This document shows, in pieces, positions 37,308 to 50,477 of a stretch of 52,925 nt of DNA; position 1 is the first letter of the stretch; every line of letters begins with the position of its first letter. The stretch is from Nymphaea colorata. Its lineage: Eukaryota; Streptophyta; Magnoliopsida; Nymphaeales; Nymphaeaceae. A program made the translations under genes and the position numbers. Location of the stretch: assembly GCF_008831285.2 (NCBI RefSeq), contig NW_022204863.1, positions 1 through 52,925 of the forward strand. The letters are read 5' to 3'. The notes beneath the pieces are model-generated. The model was given only the letters and a program-made list of their open reading frames with translations. It searched no databases and was not told the DNA's origin.

Positions 37308-39993
37308 GCACCAAATGAATCACTCGAATCACATTCATTTTCATACAAACTTGTGATTTCGATCTACTAAATCATTTAATATAGATGTAACAACAAGTTA
37401 AACACATTCAATTAAGCTTGCATGATCATATGAATCATTTAAATCTCACTTGTATTGATAGGAACGCGTGATTTCAATCCTTTAGATCGTTCACTATAGA
37501 TGTAACAACAAATTCAACTCATCGGACTAATTACACGCATTCAAAGTAATGCATAGATCCCATTTGTATCCATATGAACTTGCGATTTCAATCATTTAAA
37601 TCAGTCATTATAGATGTAATAACAAGTGAAATACACTAGATTAACTGTAAGGGACCAACTTAATGACATGACTCTCATTCATTTCCAAAAGAACTTCTTA
37701 GTTCAAGCCACTAAGTCATTCTATATGTATGTAACAAATGGCTACGCACACTCAATTAAATATATTGATCAAATATATGTAACAACAAGTGAAAATGAAT
37801 CATTTAATCTCTCAATGAAATATATGTGATCAAATATATGTAATGACAAGTGAAACATATTAGGTTACTTACAAGACACCAAATGAATCACTCAAATCTC
37901 ATTCATTTCCATACAAACCTATGATTTCAATATACTAAATCATTTAATATAGACGTAACAACAAGTTAAGCACATTCAACTAAGTATGGGTGATCAAATG
38001 AATCACTTAAATCTCACTCGTATTGAGACGAGTGATTTAGTGTGCGTATGGATACAAATGAATGAGATGTAACAACATGTTCAACTTATTGAACAAACTA
38101 CAAGGGATCAAACTAAACTAATCCATAGGTCTCCTTTACATCCATATAAACTTGTGAGTTTTTATCGTTTAAATCGTTGATCATTGATGTCATAACGAGT
38201 GAAACACATTAGGTTAATTATAAGACACCAAATGAATCACTCAAATCTCATTTATTTTCACACAAACTTGTGATTTGAATTCACTTAATCGAGCAATATG
38301 GATGTAACAACAAGTTAAACACATTCAATTAAGTATGTGTGATCATTTGAATCACTTAAATCGCACTTGTATTGATATGAACTTGTGATTTCAATCATTT
38401 AGATCGTGCACTATAGTTGTAACAATAAATTCAACTCATCGGACTAACTACACGCATTTGTATCCACATGAACATGTGATTTCAATCATTTAAATCATTC
38501 TTTATATATGTATTCCAAACGAACTTCTGGTATCAAAGCCACTAGGTCATTCTATACGTAAGTAAGAAATAGAGGTTAAGTACAAGACAGCAAATGAATC
38601 ACTCGAATCTCATTCATTTTCGCATAAACTTGTGATTTCAATCTACTAAATCATTTATTATAGACGTAACAACAAGTTAAACACATTCAATTAAGTATTC
38701 ATGATTATATGAATCACTTAAATCTCACTTGCATTCGTACGAACATGTGATTTTAATCCTTTAGAACGTTCCCTATAGATGTAACAACAAATTCAACTCA
38801 TCGGACTAACTACACGTGTACAAATATAGTGACTTCAACCATTTGTATCCATATAAACTTGTGATTTCAACCATTTAAATCATTCATTATAGATGTAATA
38901 ACAAGTGAAATACATTAGATTAACTATAAGGGACCAATATAGTGACTTGACTCTCATTCATTTCAAATGGACTTCTTTCTTCAAGCCACTAAGTCATTCT
39001 ATACGTATGTAACAAATGGTTACGCACAATCAATTAAATATAAGTTATCAAATGTATGTAAGAACAAGTAAAAATGAATAACATAATCTCTCGATTAAAC
39101 ATAAGCGATCAAATGTATGTAATAACAAGTGAAACACATTAAGTTACCTGTAAGACACCAAATGAATCACTCGAATCTCATTCATTTTCATATAAACTTA
39201 TGATTTGAATTTACTAAATCATTTAATATAAACGTAACAACAAGTTAAGTACATTCAATTAAATATGCGTGATCAATTGAATCACTTAAATCCCACTCGT
39301 ATTGATGTGAACTTGTGCATCTATCACTATAGATGTAACAACATGTTCAACTTATCGTACAAACTAGAAAGGATCAAACTAATGCATAGGTCTCCTTTAT
39401 ATCCATATAAACTTGTGAGTTTTAATTATTTAAATCATTGATCATGGATGTAATAACATGCGAAACACGTTAGGTTAACTATAAGACACCAAATGAATCA
39501 CTCGAATCACATTCATTTTCATACAAACTTGTGATTTCAGTTCACTTAATCAAGCAACATGGATGTAACAATAAGTTAAGCGCATTCAATTAAGTATGTG
39601 TGATCATTTGAATCACTTAAATCGCACTTGTATTGATACGAACTTGTAATTTCAATCCTTTAGATCGTGCACTATAGTCGTACCAATACTAGTCAGATTT
39701 AAGTGATTCATATGATCACGCATACTTTATTGAATGTACTTGACTTATTGTTATATCCATGTTAAATGATTTAGTAGATTGAAATCACAGGCTTGCATCT
39801 AATGAATGAGATTTGAGTGATTCATTTGGTGCCCTATTGTTAACCTAATTCACTTGTTAAGCACATTCAATTAAATTACAAGTGAAACACATTAGGTTAA
39901 CTATATGAACCAAACGAATCACTTGTTAAGGACATCCGTATTAAGAATCATTATAAATGTAACAACTAGTGAAACACATTAGGTAAACCATAA
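37308..39993 (+). repeat. HOR copy 14, shares the block 3/4 deletion of copy 13 (2,686 bp)
   Basis: It starts with a chimeric A unit (ggcacc instead of gacacc). The joint agaaat/agaggttaag recurs at about 38570, 2,179 bases after the one in copy 13, with the same neighbouring variants (cgcataaacttg, gtattcatgatt, cttgcattcg). Block 7 is present, with the inverted segment at 39680-39859, where gcatctaatg replaces gcatgaaaatg. Confidence 0.88.
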
Positions 39994-42768
39994 GACACCA
40001 AATGAATCACTCGAATCTCATTCATTTTCATACAAACTTGTGATTTCGATCTACTAAATCATTTAATATAGATGTAACAACAAGTTAAACACATTCAATT
40101 AAGCATGCATGATCATATGAATCATTTAAATCTCACTTGTATTGGTAGAACGCGTGATTTCAATCCTTTAGATCGTTCACTATAGATGTAACAACAAATT
40201 CAACTCATCGGACTAATTACACGCATTCAAAGTAATGCATAGATCCCATTTGTATCCATATAAACTTGCGATTTCAATCATTTAAATCATTCATTATAGA
40301 TGTAATAACAAGTGAAATACACTAGATTAACTGTAAGGGACCAACTTAATGACCTGACTCTCATTCATTTCCAAACGAACTTCTTATTTCAAGCCACTAA
40401 GTCATTCTATACGTATGTAACAAATGGCTACGCACACTCAATTAAATATATTGATCAAATATATGTAATAACAAGTGAAAATGAATCATTTAATCTCTCA
40501 ATTAAATATATGTGATCAAATATATGTAATAACAAGTGAAACATATTAGGTTACCTACAAGACACCAAATGAATCACTCAAATCTCATTCATTTCCATAC
40601 AAACCTATGATTTCAATATACTAAATCATTTAATATAGACGTAACAACAAGTTAAGCACATTCAATAAGTATGCGTGATCAAATGAATCACTTAAATCTC
40701 ACTCGTATTGAGACGAGTGATTTAGTGTGCGTATGGATACAAATGAATGAGATGTAACAACATGTTCAACTTATTGAACAAACTACAAGGGATCAAACTA
40801 AACTAATCCATAGGTCTCCTTACATCCATATAAACTTGTGAGTTTTTATCGTTTAAATCGTTGATCATAGATGTCATAACGAGTGAAACACATTAGGTTA
40901 ATTATAAGACACCAAATGAATCACTCAAATCTCATTTATTTTCACACAAACTTGTGATTTGAATTCACTTAATCTAGCAATATGGATGTAACAACAAGTT
41001 AAGCACATTCAATTAAGTATGTGTGATCATTTGAATCACTTAAATCGCACTTGTATTGATACGAACTTGTGATTTCAATCATTTAGATCGTGCACTATAG
41101 TTGTAACAATAAATTCAACTCATCGGACTAACTACACGCGTTTGTATCCACATGAACATGTGATTTCAATCATTTAAATCATTCATTATATATGTATTCC
41201 AAACGAACTTCTGGTATCAAAGCCACTAGGTCATTCTATACGTAAGTAAATGGTCACGCAATCAATTAATACAAGTGATCAATTATATGTAATAACAAGT
41301 GAAAAATCACTTAATCTTCAATAAATATAATATAAATATGTAATAAAAGTGAAAAATTAGTACTACAAGACACCAAATGAATCACTCCAATATCATTCAT
41401 TTTCATAAAACTATGATTTTAATCTACTAAATCATTTAATATAGACGTAACAACAAGTTAAACACATTCAATTAGTATTGTGATAAATGAATCACTTAAA
41501 TCCACTCGTATTGATACGAACATGTGATTTCAATCCTTTAGAACGTTCCTATAGATGTAACAACAAATTCAACTCATCGGACTAACTACACGTGTACAAA
41601 TATAGTGACTTCAACCATTTGCATCCATATAAACTTGTGATTTCAACCATTTAAATCATTCATTATAGATGTAATAACAAGTGAAATACATTAGATTAAC
41701 TATAAGGGACCAATATAGTGACTTGACTCATTCATTTCCAAACGGACTTCTTTTTTCAAGCCACTAAGTCATTCTATACGTATGTAACAAATGGTTACGC
41801 ACATTCAATTAAATATAAGTTATCAAATGTATGTAAGAACAAGTAAAAATGAATCACATAATCTCTCGATTAAACATAAGTGATCAAATGTATGTAATAA
41901 CAAGTGAAACACATTAAGTTACCTGTAAGACACCAAATGAATCACTCGAATCCCATTCATTTTCATATAAACCTATGATTTGAATTTACTAAATCATTTA
42001 ATATAAACGTAACAACAAGTTAAGTACATTCAATTAAATATGCGTGATCAATTGAATCACTTAAATCCCACTCGTATTGATGTGAACTTGTGCATCGATC
42101 ACTATAGATGTAACAAATGTTCAACTTATCGTACAAACTAGAAAGGATCAAACTAATGCATAGGTCTCCTTTATATCCATATAAACTTGTGAGTTTTAAT
42201 TATTTAAATCATTGATCATGGATGTAATAACATGTGAAACACGTTAGGTTAACTATAAGACAGCAAATGAATCACTCGAATCACATTCATTTTCATACAA
42301 ACTTGTGATTTCAGTTCACTTAATCAAGCAACATGGATGTAACAATAAGTTAAGCACATTAATTAAGTATGTGTGATCATTTGAGTCACTTAAATCGCAC
42401 TTGTATTGATACGAACTTGTAATTTCAATCCTTTAGATCGTGCACTATAGTCGTACCAATACGAGTCAGATTTAAGTGATTCATATGATCACGCATACTT
42501 TATTGAATGTACTTGACTTATTGTTATATCCATGTTAAATGATTTAGTAGATTGAAATCACAGGCTTGCATGAAAATGAATGAGATTTGAGTGATTCATT
42601 TGGTGCCCTATTGTTAACCTAATTCACTTGTTAAGCACATTCAATTAAATTACAAGTGAAACACATTAGGTTAACTATATGACACCAAATGAATCACTTG
42701 TTAAGGACATCCGTATTAAGAATCATTATAAATGTAACAACTAGTGAAACACATTAGGTAAACCATAA
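39994..42768 (+). repeat. HOR copy 15, one short block lost and a patch of small deletions (2,775 bp)
   Basis: The B unit of block 4 joins the B unit of block 5 within tacgaac at 41515-41521, removing about one short block (340 bp). The D/E part of block 3 at about 41247-41366 carries an unusual cluster of one- to several-base losses. The inverted segment lies at 42453-42633. Confidence 0.87.
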
Positions 42769-45700
42769 GACACCAAATGAATCACTCGAATCTCATTCAT
42801 TTTCATACAAACTTGTGATTTCGATCTACTAAATCATTTAATATAGATGTAACAACAAGTTAAACACATTCAATTAAGCATGCATGATCATATGAATCAT
42901 TTAAATCTCACTTGTATTGGTACGAACGCGTGATTTCAATCCTTTAGATCGTTCACTATAGATGTAACAACAAATTCAACTCATCGGACTAATTACACGC
43001 ATTCAAAGTAATGCATAGATCCCATTTGTATCCATATGAACTTGCGATTTCAATCATTCAAATCATTCATTATAGATGTAATGACAAGTGAAATACACTA
43101 GATTAACTGTAAGGGACCAACTTAATGACCTGACTCTCATTCATTTCCAACGAACTTCTTATTTCAAGCCCTAAGTCATTCTATACGTATGTAACAAATG
43201 GCTACGCACACTCAATTAAATATATTGATCAAATATATAATAACAAGTGAAAATGAATCATTTAATCTCTCAATTAAATATATGTGATCAAATATATGTA
43301 ATAACAAGTGAAACATATTAGGTTACCTACAAGACACCAAATGAATCACTCAAATCTCATTCATTTCCATACAAACCTATGATTTCAATATACTAAATCA
43401 TTTAATATAGACGTAACAACAAGTTAAGCACATTCAATTAAGTATGCGTGATCAAATGAATCACTTAAATCTCACTCGTATCGAGACGAGTGATTTAGTG
43501 TGCGTATGGATACAAATGAATGAGATGTAACAACATGTTCAACTTATTGAACAAACTACAAGGGATCAAACTAAACTAATCCATAGGTCTCCTTTACATC
43601 CATATAAACTTGTGAGTTTTTATCGTTTAAATCGTTGATCATAGATGTCATAACGAGTGAAACACATTAGGTTAATTATAAGACACCAAATGAATCACTC
43701 AAATCTCATTTATTTTCACACAAACTTGTGATTTGAATTCACTTAATCTAGCAATATGGATGTAACAACAAGTTAAGCACATTCAATTAAGTATGTGTGA
43801 TCATTTGAATCACTTAAATCGCACTTGTATTGATACGAACTTGTGATTTCAATCATTTAGATCGTGCACTATAGTTGTAACAATAAATTCAACTCATCGG
43901 ACTAACTACACGCGTTTGTATCCACATGAACATGTGATTTCAATCATTTAAATCATTCATTATATATGTATTCCAAACGAACTTCTGGTATCAAAGCCAC
44001 TAGGTCATTCTATACGTAAGTAAGAAATGGTCACGCACATTCAATTAAATACAAGTGATCAATTATATGTAATAACAAGTGAAAATCAATCATTAATCTC
44101 TCAATTAAATATAAGTGATCAAATATATGTAATAACAAGTGAAACACATTAGGTTACTTACAAGACACCAAATGAATCACTCCAATATCATTCATTTTCA
44201 TACAAACCTATGATTTTAATCTACTAAATCATTTAATATAGAGTAACAACAAGTTAAGCACATTCAATTACGTATGTGTGATAAAATGAATCACTTAAAT
44301 CCCACTCGTATTGATACGAACTTGTGATTTCAATTCCTTACATCGATCACCATAGATGTAAGAACTAGTTCAACTTATTGAACTAACTACAAGGGATCAA
44401 ACTAATGCATAGGTCTCCTTTATATCCATACAACTTGTAAGTTTTAATCATTTAAATCATTGATCAAAGATGTAATAACAAGTGAAACACAATAGGTTAA
44501 CTACAAGACACCAAATGAATCACTCGAATCTCATTCATTTTCGCACAAACTTGTGATTTCAATCTACTAAATCATTATTATAGACGTAACAACAAGTTAA
44601 ACACATTCAATTAAGTATGCATGATTATATGAATCACTTAAATCTCACTGTATTCGTACGAACATGTGATTTCAATCCTTTAGAACGTTCCTATAGATGT
44701 AACAACAAATTCAACTCATCGGACTAACTACACGTGTACAAATATAGTGACTTCAACCATTTGCATCCATATAAACTTGTGATTTCAACCATTTAAATCA
44801 TTCATTATAGATGTAATAACAAGTGAAATACATTAGATTAACTATAAGGGACCAATATAGTGACTTGACTCATTCATTTCCAAACGGACTTCTTTTTTCA
44901 AGCCACTAAGTCATTCTATACGTATGTAACAAATGGTTACGCACATTCAATTAAATATAAGTTATCAAATGTATGTAAGAACAAGTAAAAATGAATCACA
45001 TAATCTCTCGATTAAACATAAGTGATCAAATGTATGTAATAACAAGTGAAACACATTAAGTTACCTGTAAGACACCAAATGAATCACTCGAATCCCATTC
45101 ATTTTCATATAAACCTATGATTTGAATTTACTAAATCATTTAATATAAACGTAACAACAAGTTAAGTACATTCAATTAAATATGCGTGATCAATTGAATC
45201 ACTTAAATCCCACTCGTATTGATGTGAACTTGTGCATCGATCACTATAGATGTAACAACATGTTCAACTTATCGTACAAACTAGAAAGGATCAAACTAAT
45301 GCATAGGTCTCCTTTATATCCATATAAACTTGTGAGTTTTAATTATTTAAATCATTGATCATGGATGTAATAACATGTGAAACACGTTAGGTTAACTATA
45401 AGACACCAAATGAATCACTCGAATCACATTCATTTTCATACAAACTTGTGATTTCAGTTCACTTAATCAAGCAACATGGATGTAACAATAAGTTAAGCAC
45501 ATTCAATTAAGTATGTGTGATCATTTGAATCACTTAAATCGCACTTGTATTGATACGAACTTGTAATTTCAATCCTTTAGATCGTGCACTATAGTCGTAC
45601 CAATACGAGTCAGATTTAAGTGATTCATATGATCACGCATACTTTATTGAATGTACTTGACTTATTGTTATATCCATGTTAAATGATTTAGTAGATTGAA

Positions 45701-45912
45701 ATCACAGGCTTGCATGAAAATGAATGAGATTTGAGTGATTCATTTGGTGCCCTATTGTTAACCTAATTCACTTGTTAAGCACATTCAATTAAATTACAAG
45801 TGAAACACATTAGGTTAACTATATGACACCAAATGAATCACTTGTTAAGGACATCCGTATTAAGAATCATTATAAATGTAACAACTAGTGAAACACATTA
45901 GGTAAACCATAA
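42769..45912 (+). repeat. HOR copy 16, full length (3,144 bp)
   Basis: All seven blocks in canonical order, with a few single-base deletions. Block 1 carries caatcattcaaatcattc and gtaatgacaag, variants typical of the left edge (copies 2 and 3) rather than the central copies. The inverted segment lies at 45597-45777. Confidence 0.92.
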
Positions 45913-47333
45913 GACACCAAATGAATCACTCGAATCTCATTATTTTCATACAAACTTGTGATTTCGATCTACTAAATCATTTAATATAGATGTAACAACA
46001 AGTTAAACACATTCAATTAAGCATGCATGATCATATGAATCATTTAAATCTCACTTGTATTGGTACGAACGCGTGATTTCAATCCTTTAGATCGTTCACT
46101 ATAGATGTAACAACAAATTCAACTCATCGGACTAATTACACGCATTCAAAGTAATGCATAGATCCCATTTGTATCCATATGAACTTGCGATTTCAATCAT
46201 TAAATCATTCATTATAGATGTAATGACAAGTGAAATACACTAGATTAACTGTAAGGGACCAACTTAATGACCTGACTCTCATTCATTTCCAACGAACTTC
46301 TTATTTCAAGCCCTAAGTCATTCTATACGTATGTAACAAATGGCTACGCACACTCAATTAAATATATTGATCAAATATATGTAATAACAAGTGAAAATGA
46401 ATCATTTAATCTCTCAATTAAATATATGTGATCAAATATATGTAATAACAAGTGAAACATATTAGGTTACCTACAAGACACCAAATGAATCACTCAAATC
46501 TCATTCATTTCCATACAAACCTATGATTTCAATATACTAAATCATTTAATATAGACGTAACAACAAGTTAAGCACATTCAATTAAGTATGCGTGATCAAA
46601 TGAATCACTTAAATCTCACTCGTATCGAGACGAGTGATTTAGTGTGCGTATGGATACAAATGAATGAGATGTAACAACATGTTCAACTTATTGAACAAAC
46701 TACAAGGGATCAAACTAAACTAATCCATAGGTCTCCTTTACATCCATATAAACTTGTGAGTTTTTATCGTTTAAATCGTTGATCATAGATGTCATAACGA
46801 GTAAAACACATTAGGTTAATTATAAGACACCAAATAATCACTCAAATCTCATTTATTTTCACACAAACTTGTGATTTGAATTCACTTAATCTAGCAATAT
46901 GGATGTAACAATAAGTTAAGCACATTTAATTAAGTATGTGTGATCATTTGAATCACTTAAATCGCACTTGTATTGATACGAACTTGTGATTTCAATCCTT
47001 TAGATCGTGCACTATAGCCGTACCAGTACGAGTCAGATTTAAGTGATTCATATGATCACGCATACTTTATGGAATGTACTTGACTTATTTATATATCCAT
47101 GTTAAATGATTTAGTAATTGAAATCACATGCTTGCATGAAATGAATGAGATTTGAGTGATTCATTTGGTGCCCTATTGTTAACCTAATTCACTTGTTAAG
47201 CACATTCAATTAAATTACAAGTGAAACACATTAGGTTAACTATATGACACCAAATGAATCACTTGTTAAGGACATCCGTATTAAGAATCATTATAAATGT
47301 AACAACTAGTGAAACACATTAGGTAAACCACAA
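45913..47333 (+). repeat. HOR copy 17, minimal form with blocks 1, 2 and 7 (1,421 bp)
   Basis: The A unit of block 3 passes into the A unit of block 7 within atggatgtaacaa at about 46899-46911, deleting blocks 3 to 6 almost exactly. The inverted segment is kept at 47020-47198, so its distance to the preceding one is only about 1.42 kb. Confidence 0.9.
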
Positions 47334-50300
47334 GACACCAAATGAATCATTCGAATCTCATTAATTTTCATACAAACTTGTGAGTTCGATCTACTAAATC
47401 ATTTAATATAGATGTAACAACAAGTTAAACACATTCAATTAAGCGTGCATGATCATATGAATCATTTAAATCTCACTTGTATTGGTACGAACGCGTGATT
47501 TCAATCCTTTAGATCGTTCACTATAGATGTAACAACAAATTCAACTCATCGGACTAATTACACGCATTCAAAGTAATGCATAGATCCCATTTGTATCCAT
47601 ATGAACTTGCGATTTCAATCATTCAAATCATTCATTATAGATGTAATGACAAGTGAAATACACTAGATTAACTGTAAGGGACCAACTTAATGACCTGACT
47701 CTCATTCATTTCCAGACGAACTTCTTATTTGAAGCCGCTAAGTCATTCTATACGTATGTAACAAACGGCTATGCACACTCAATTAAATATATTGATCAAA
47801 AATATATAATAACAAGTGAAAATGAATCATTTAATCTCTCAATTAAATATATGTGGTCAAATATATGTAATATAAAGTGAAACATATTAGGTTACCTACA
47901 AGACACCAAATGAATCACTAAAATCTCATTCATTTCCATACAAACCTATGATTTCAATATACTAAATCATTTAATATAGATGTAACAACAAGTTAAGCAC
48001 ATTCAATTAAGTATGCGTGATCAAATGAATCACTTAAATCTCACTCGTATCGAGACGAGTGATTTAGTGTGCGTATGGATACAAATGAATGAGATGTAAC
48101 AACATGTTCAACTTATTGAACAAACTAGAAGGGATCAAACTAAACTAATCCATAGGTCTCCTTTACATCCATATAAACTTGTGAGTTTTTATCGTTTAAA
48201 TCGTTGATCATAGATGTCATAACGAGTGAAACACATTAGGTTAATTATAAGACACCAAATTAATCACTCAAATCTCATTTATTTTCACACAAACTTGTGA
48301 TTTGAATTCACTTAATCTAGCAATATGGATGTAACAACAAGTTAAGCACATTCAATTAAGTATGTGTGATCATTTGAATCACTTAAATCGCACTTGTATT
48401 GATACGAACTTGTGATTTCAATCATTTAGATCGTGCACTGTAGTTGTAACAATAAATTCAACTCATCGGACTAACTACAAGCGTTTGTATCCACATGAAC
48501 ATGTGATTTCAATCATTTAAATCATTCATTATATATGTATTCCAAACGAACTTCTGGTATCAAAGCCACTAGGTCATTCTATACGTAAGTAAGAAATGGT
48601 CACGCACATTCAATTAAATACTAGTGATCAATTATATGTAATAACAAGTGAAAATCAATCACTTAATCTCTCAATTAAATATAAGTGATCAAATATATGT
48701 AATAACAAGTGAAACACATTAGGTTACTTACAAGACACCAAATGAATCACTCCAATATCATTCATTTTCATACAAACCTATGATTTTAATCTATAAATCA
48801 TTTAATATAGACGTAACAACACGTTAAGCACATTCAATTACGTATGTGTGATAAAATGAATCACTTAAATCCCACTCGTATTGATACGAACTTGTGATTT
48901 AATTACTTACATCATCACCATAGATGTAAGAACTAGTTCAACTTATTGAACTAACTACAAGGGATCAAACTAATGCATAGGTCTCCTTTTTATCCATACA
49001 AACTTGTAAGTTTTAATCATTTAAATCATTGATCAAAGATGTAATAACAAGTGAAACACAATAGGTTAACTACAAGACACCAAATGAATCACTCGAATCT
49101 CATTCATTTTCGCACAAACTTGTGATTTCAATCTACTAAATCATCTATTATAGACTTAACAACAAGTTAAACACATTCACTTAAGTATGCATGATTATAT
49201 GAATCACTTAAATCTCACTTGTATTCGTACGAACATGTGATTTCAATCCTTTAGAACGTTTCCTATATATGTAACAACAAATTCAACTCATCGGACTAAC
49301 TACACGTGTACAAATATAGTGACTTGAACCATTTGCATCCATATAAACTTGTGATTTGAACCATTTAAATCATTCATTATAGAGTAATAACAAGTGAAAT
49401 ACATTAGATTAACTATAAGGGACCAATATAGTGTCTTGACTCTCATTCATTTCCAAACGGACTTCTTTTTTCAAGCCACTAAGTCATTCTATACGTATGT
49501 AACAAATGGTTACGCACATTCAATTAAATATAAGTTATCAAATGTATGCAAGAACAAGTAAAAATGAATCACATAATCTCTCCATTAAACATAAGTGATC
49601 AAATGTATGTAATAACAAGTGAAACACATTAAGTTACCTGTAAGACACCAAATGAATCACTCGAATCCATTCATTTTCATATAAACCTATGATTTGAATT
49701 TACTAAATCATTTAATATAAACGTAACAACAAGTTAAGTACATTCAATTAAATATGCATGATCAATTGAATAACTTAAATTCATCGTGTTGATGTGAACT
49801 TGTGCATCGATCACTATAGATTAACAATATGTTCAACTTATCGTACAAACTACAAAGGATCAAACTAATGTATAGGTCTCCTTTATATCCATATAAACTT
49901 GTGAGTTTTAATTATTTAAATCATTGATCATGGATGTAATAACATGTGAAACACGTTAGTTAACTATAAGACAGCAAATGAATCACTCGAATCACATTCA
50001 TTTTCATACAAACTTGTGATTTCAGTTCGCTTAATCAAGCAACATGGATGTAACAATAAGTTAAGCACATTTAATTAGTATGTGTGATCATTTGAATCAC
50101 TTAAATCGCACTTGTATTGATACGAACTTGTAATTTCAATCCTTTAGATCGTGCACTATAGCGTACCAATACGAGTCAGATTTAAGTGATTCATATGATC
50201 ACGCATACTTTATTGAATGTACTTGACTTATTGTTATATCCATGTTAAATGATTTAGTAGATTGAAATCACAGGCTTGCATGAAAATGAATGAGATTTGA

Positions 50301-50477
50301 GTGATTCATTTGGTGCCCTATTGTAACCTAATTCACTTGTTAAGCACATTCAATTAAATTACAAGTGAAACACATTAGGTTAACTATATGACACCAAATG
50401 AATCACTTGTTAAGGACATCCGTATTAAGAATCATTATAAATGTAACAACTAGTGAAACACATTAGGTAAACCATAA
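47334..50477 (+). repeat. HOR copy 18, full length (3,144 bp)
   Basis: All seven blocks are present. Block 1 carries tccagacgaac and gaagccgctaag, variants shared with the left-edge copies. The E part has gtggtcaaat and a loss giving taatataaagtg near 47870, echoed by copy 19 (taataaaagtg near 51007). The inverted segment lies at 50163-50342. Confidence 0.92.
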
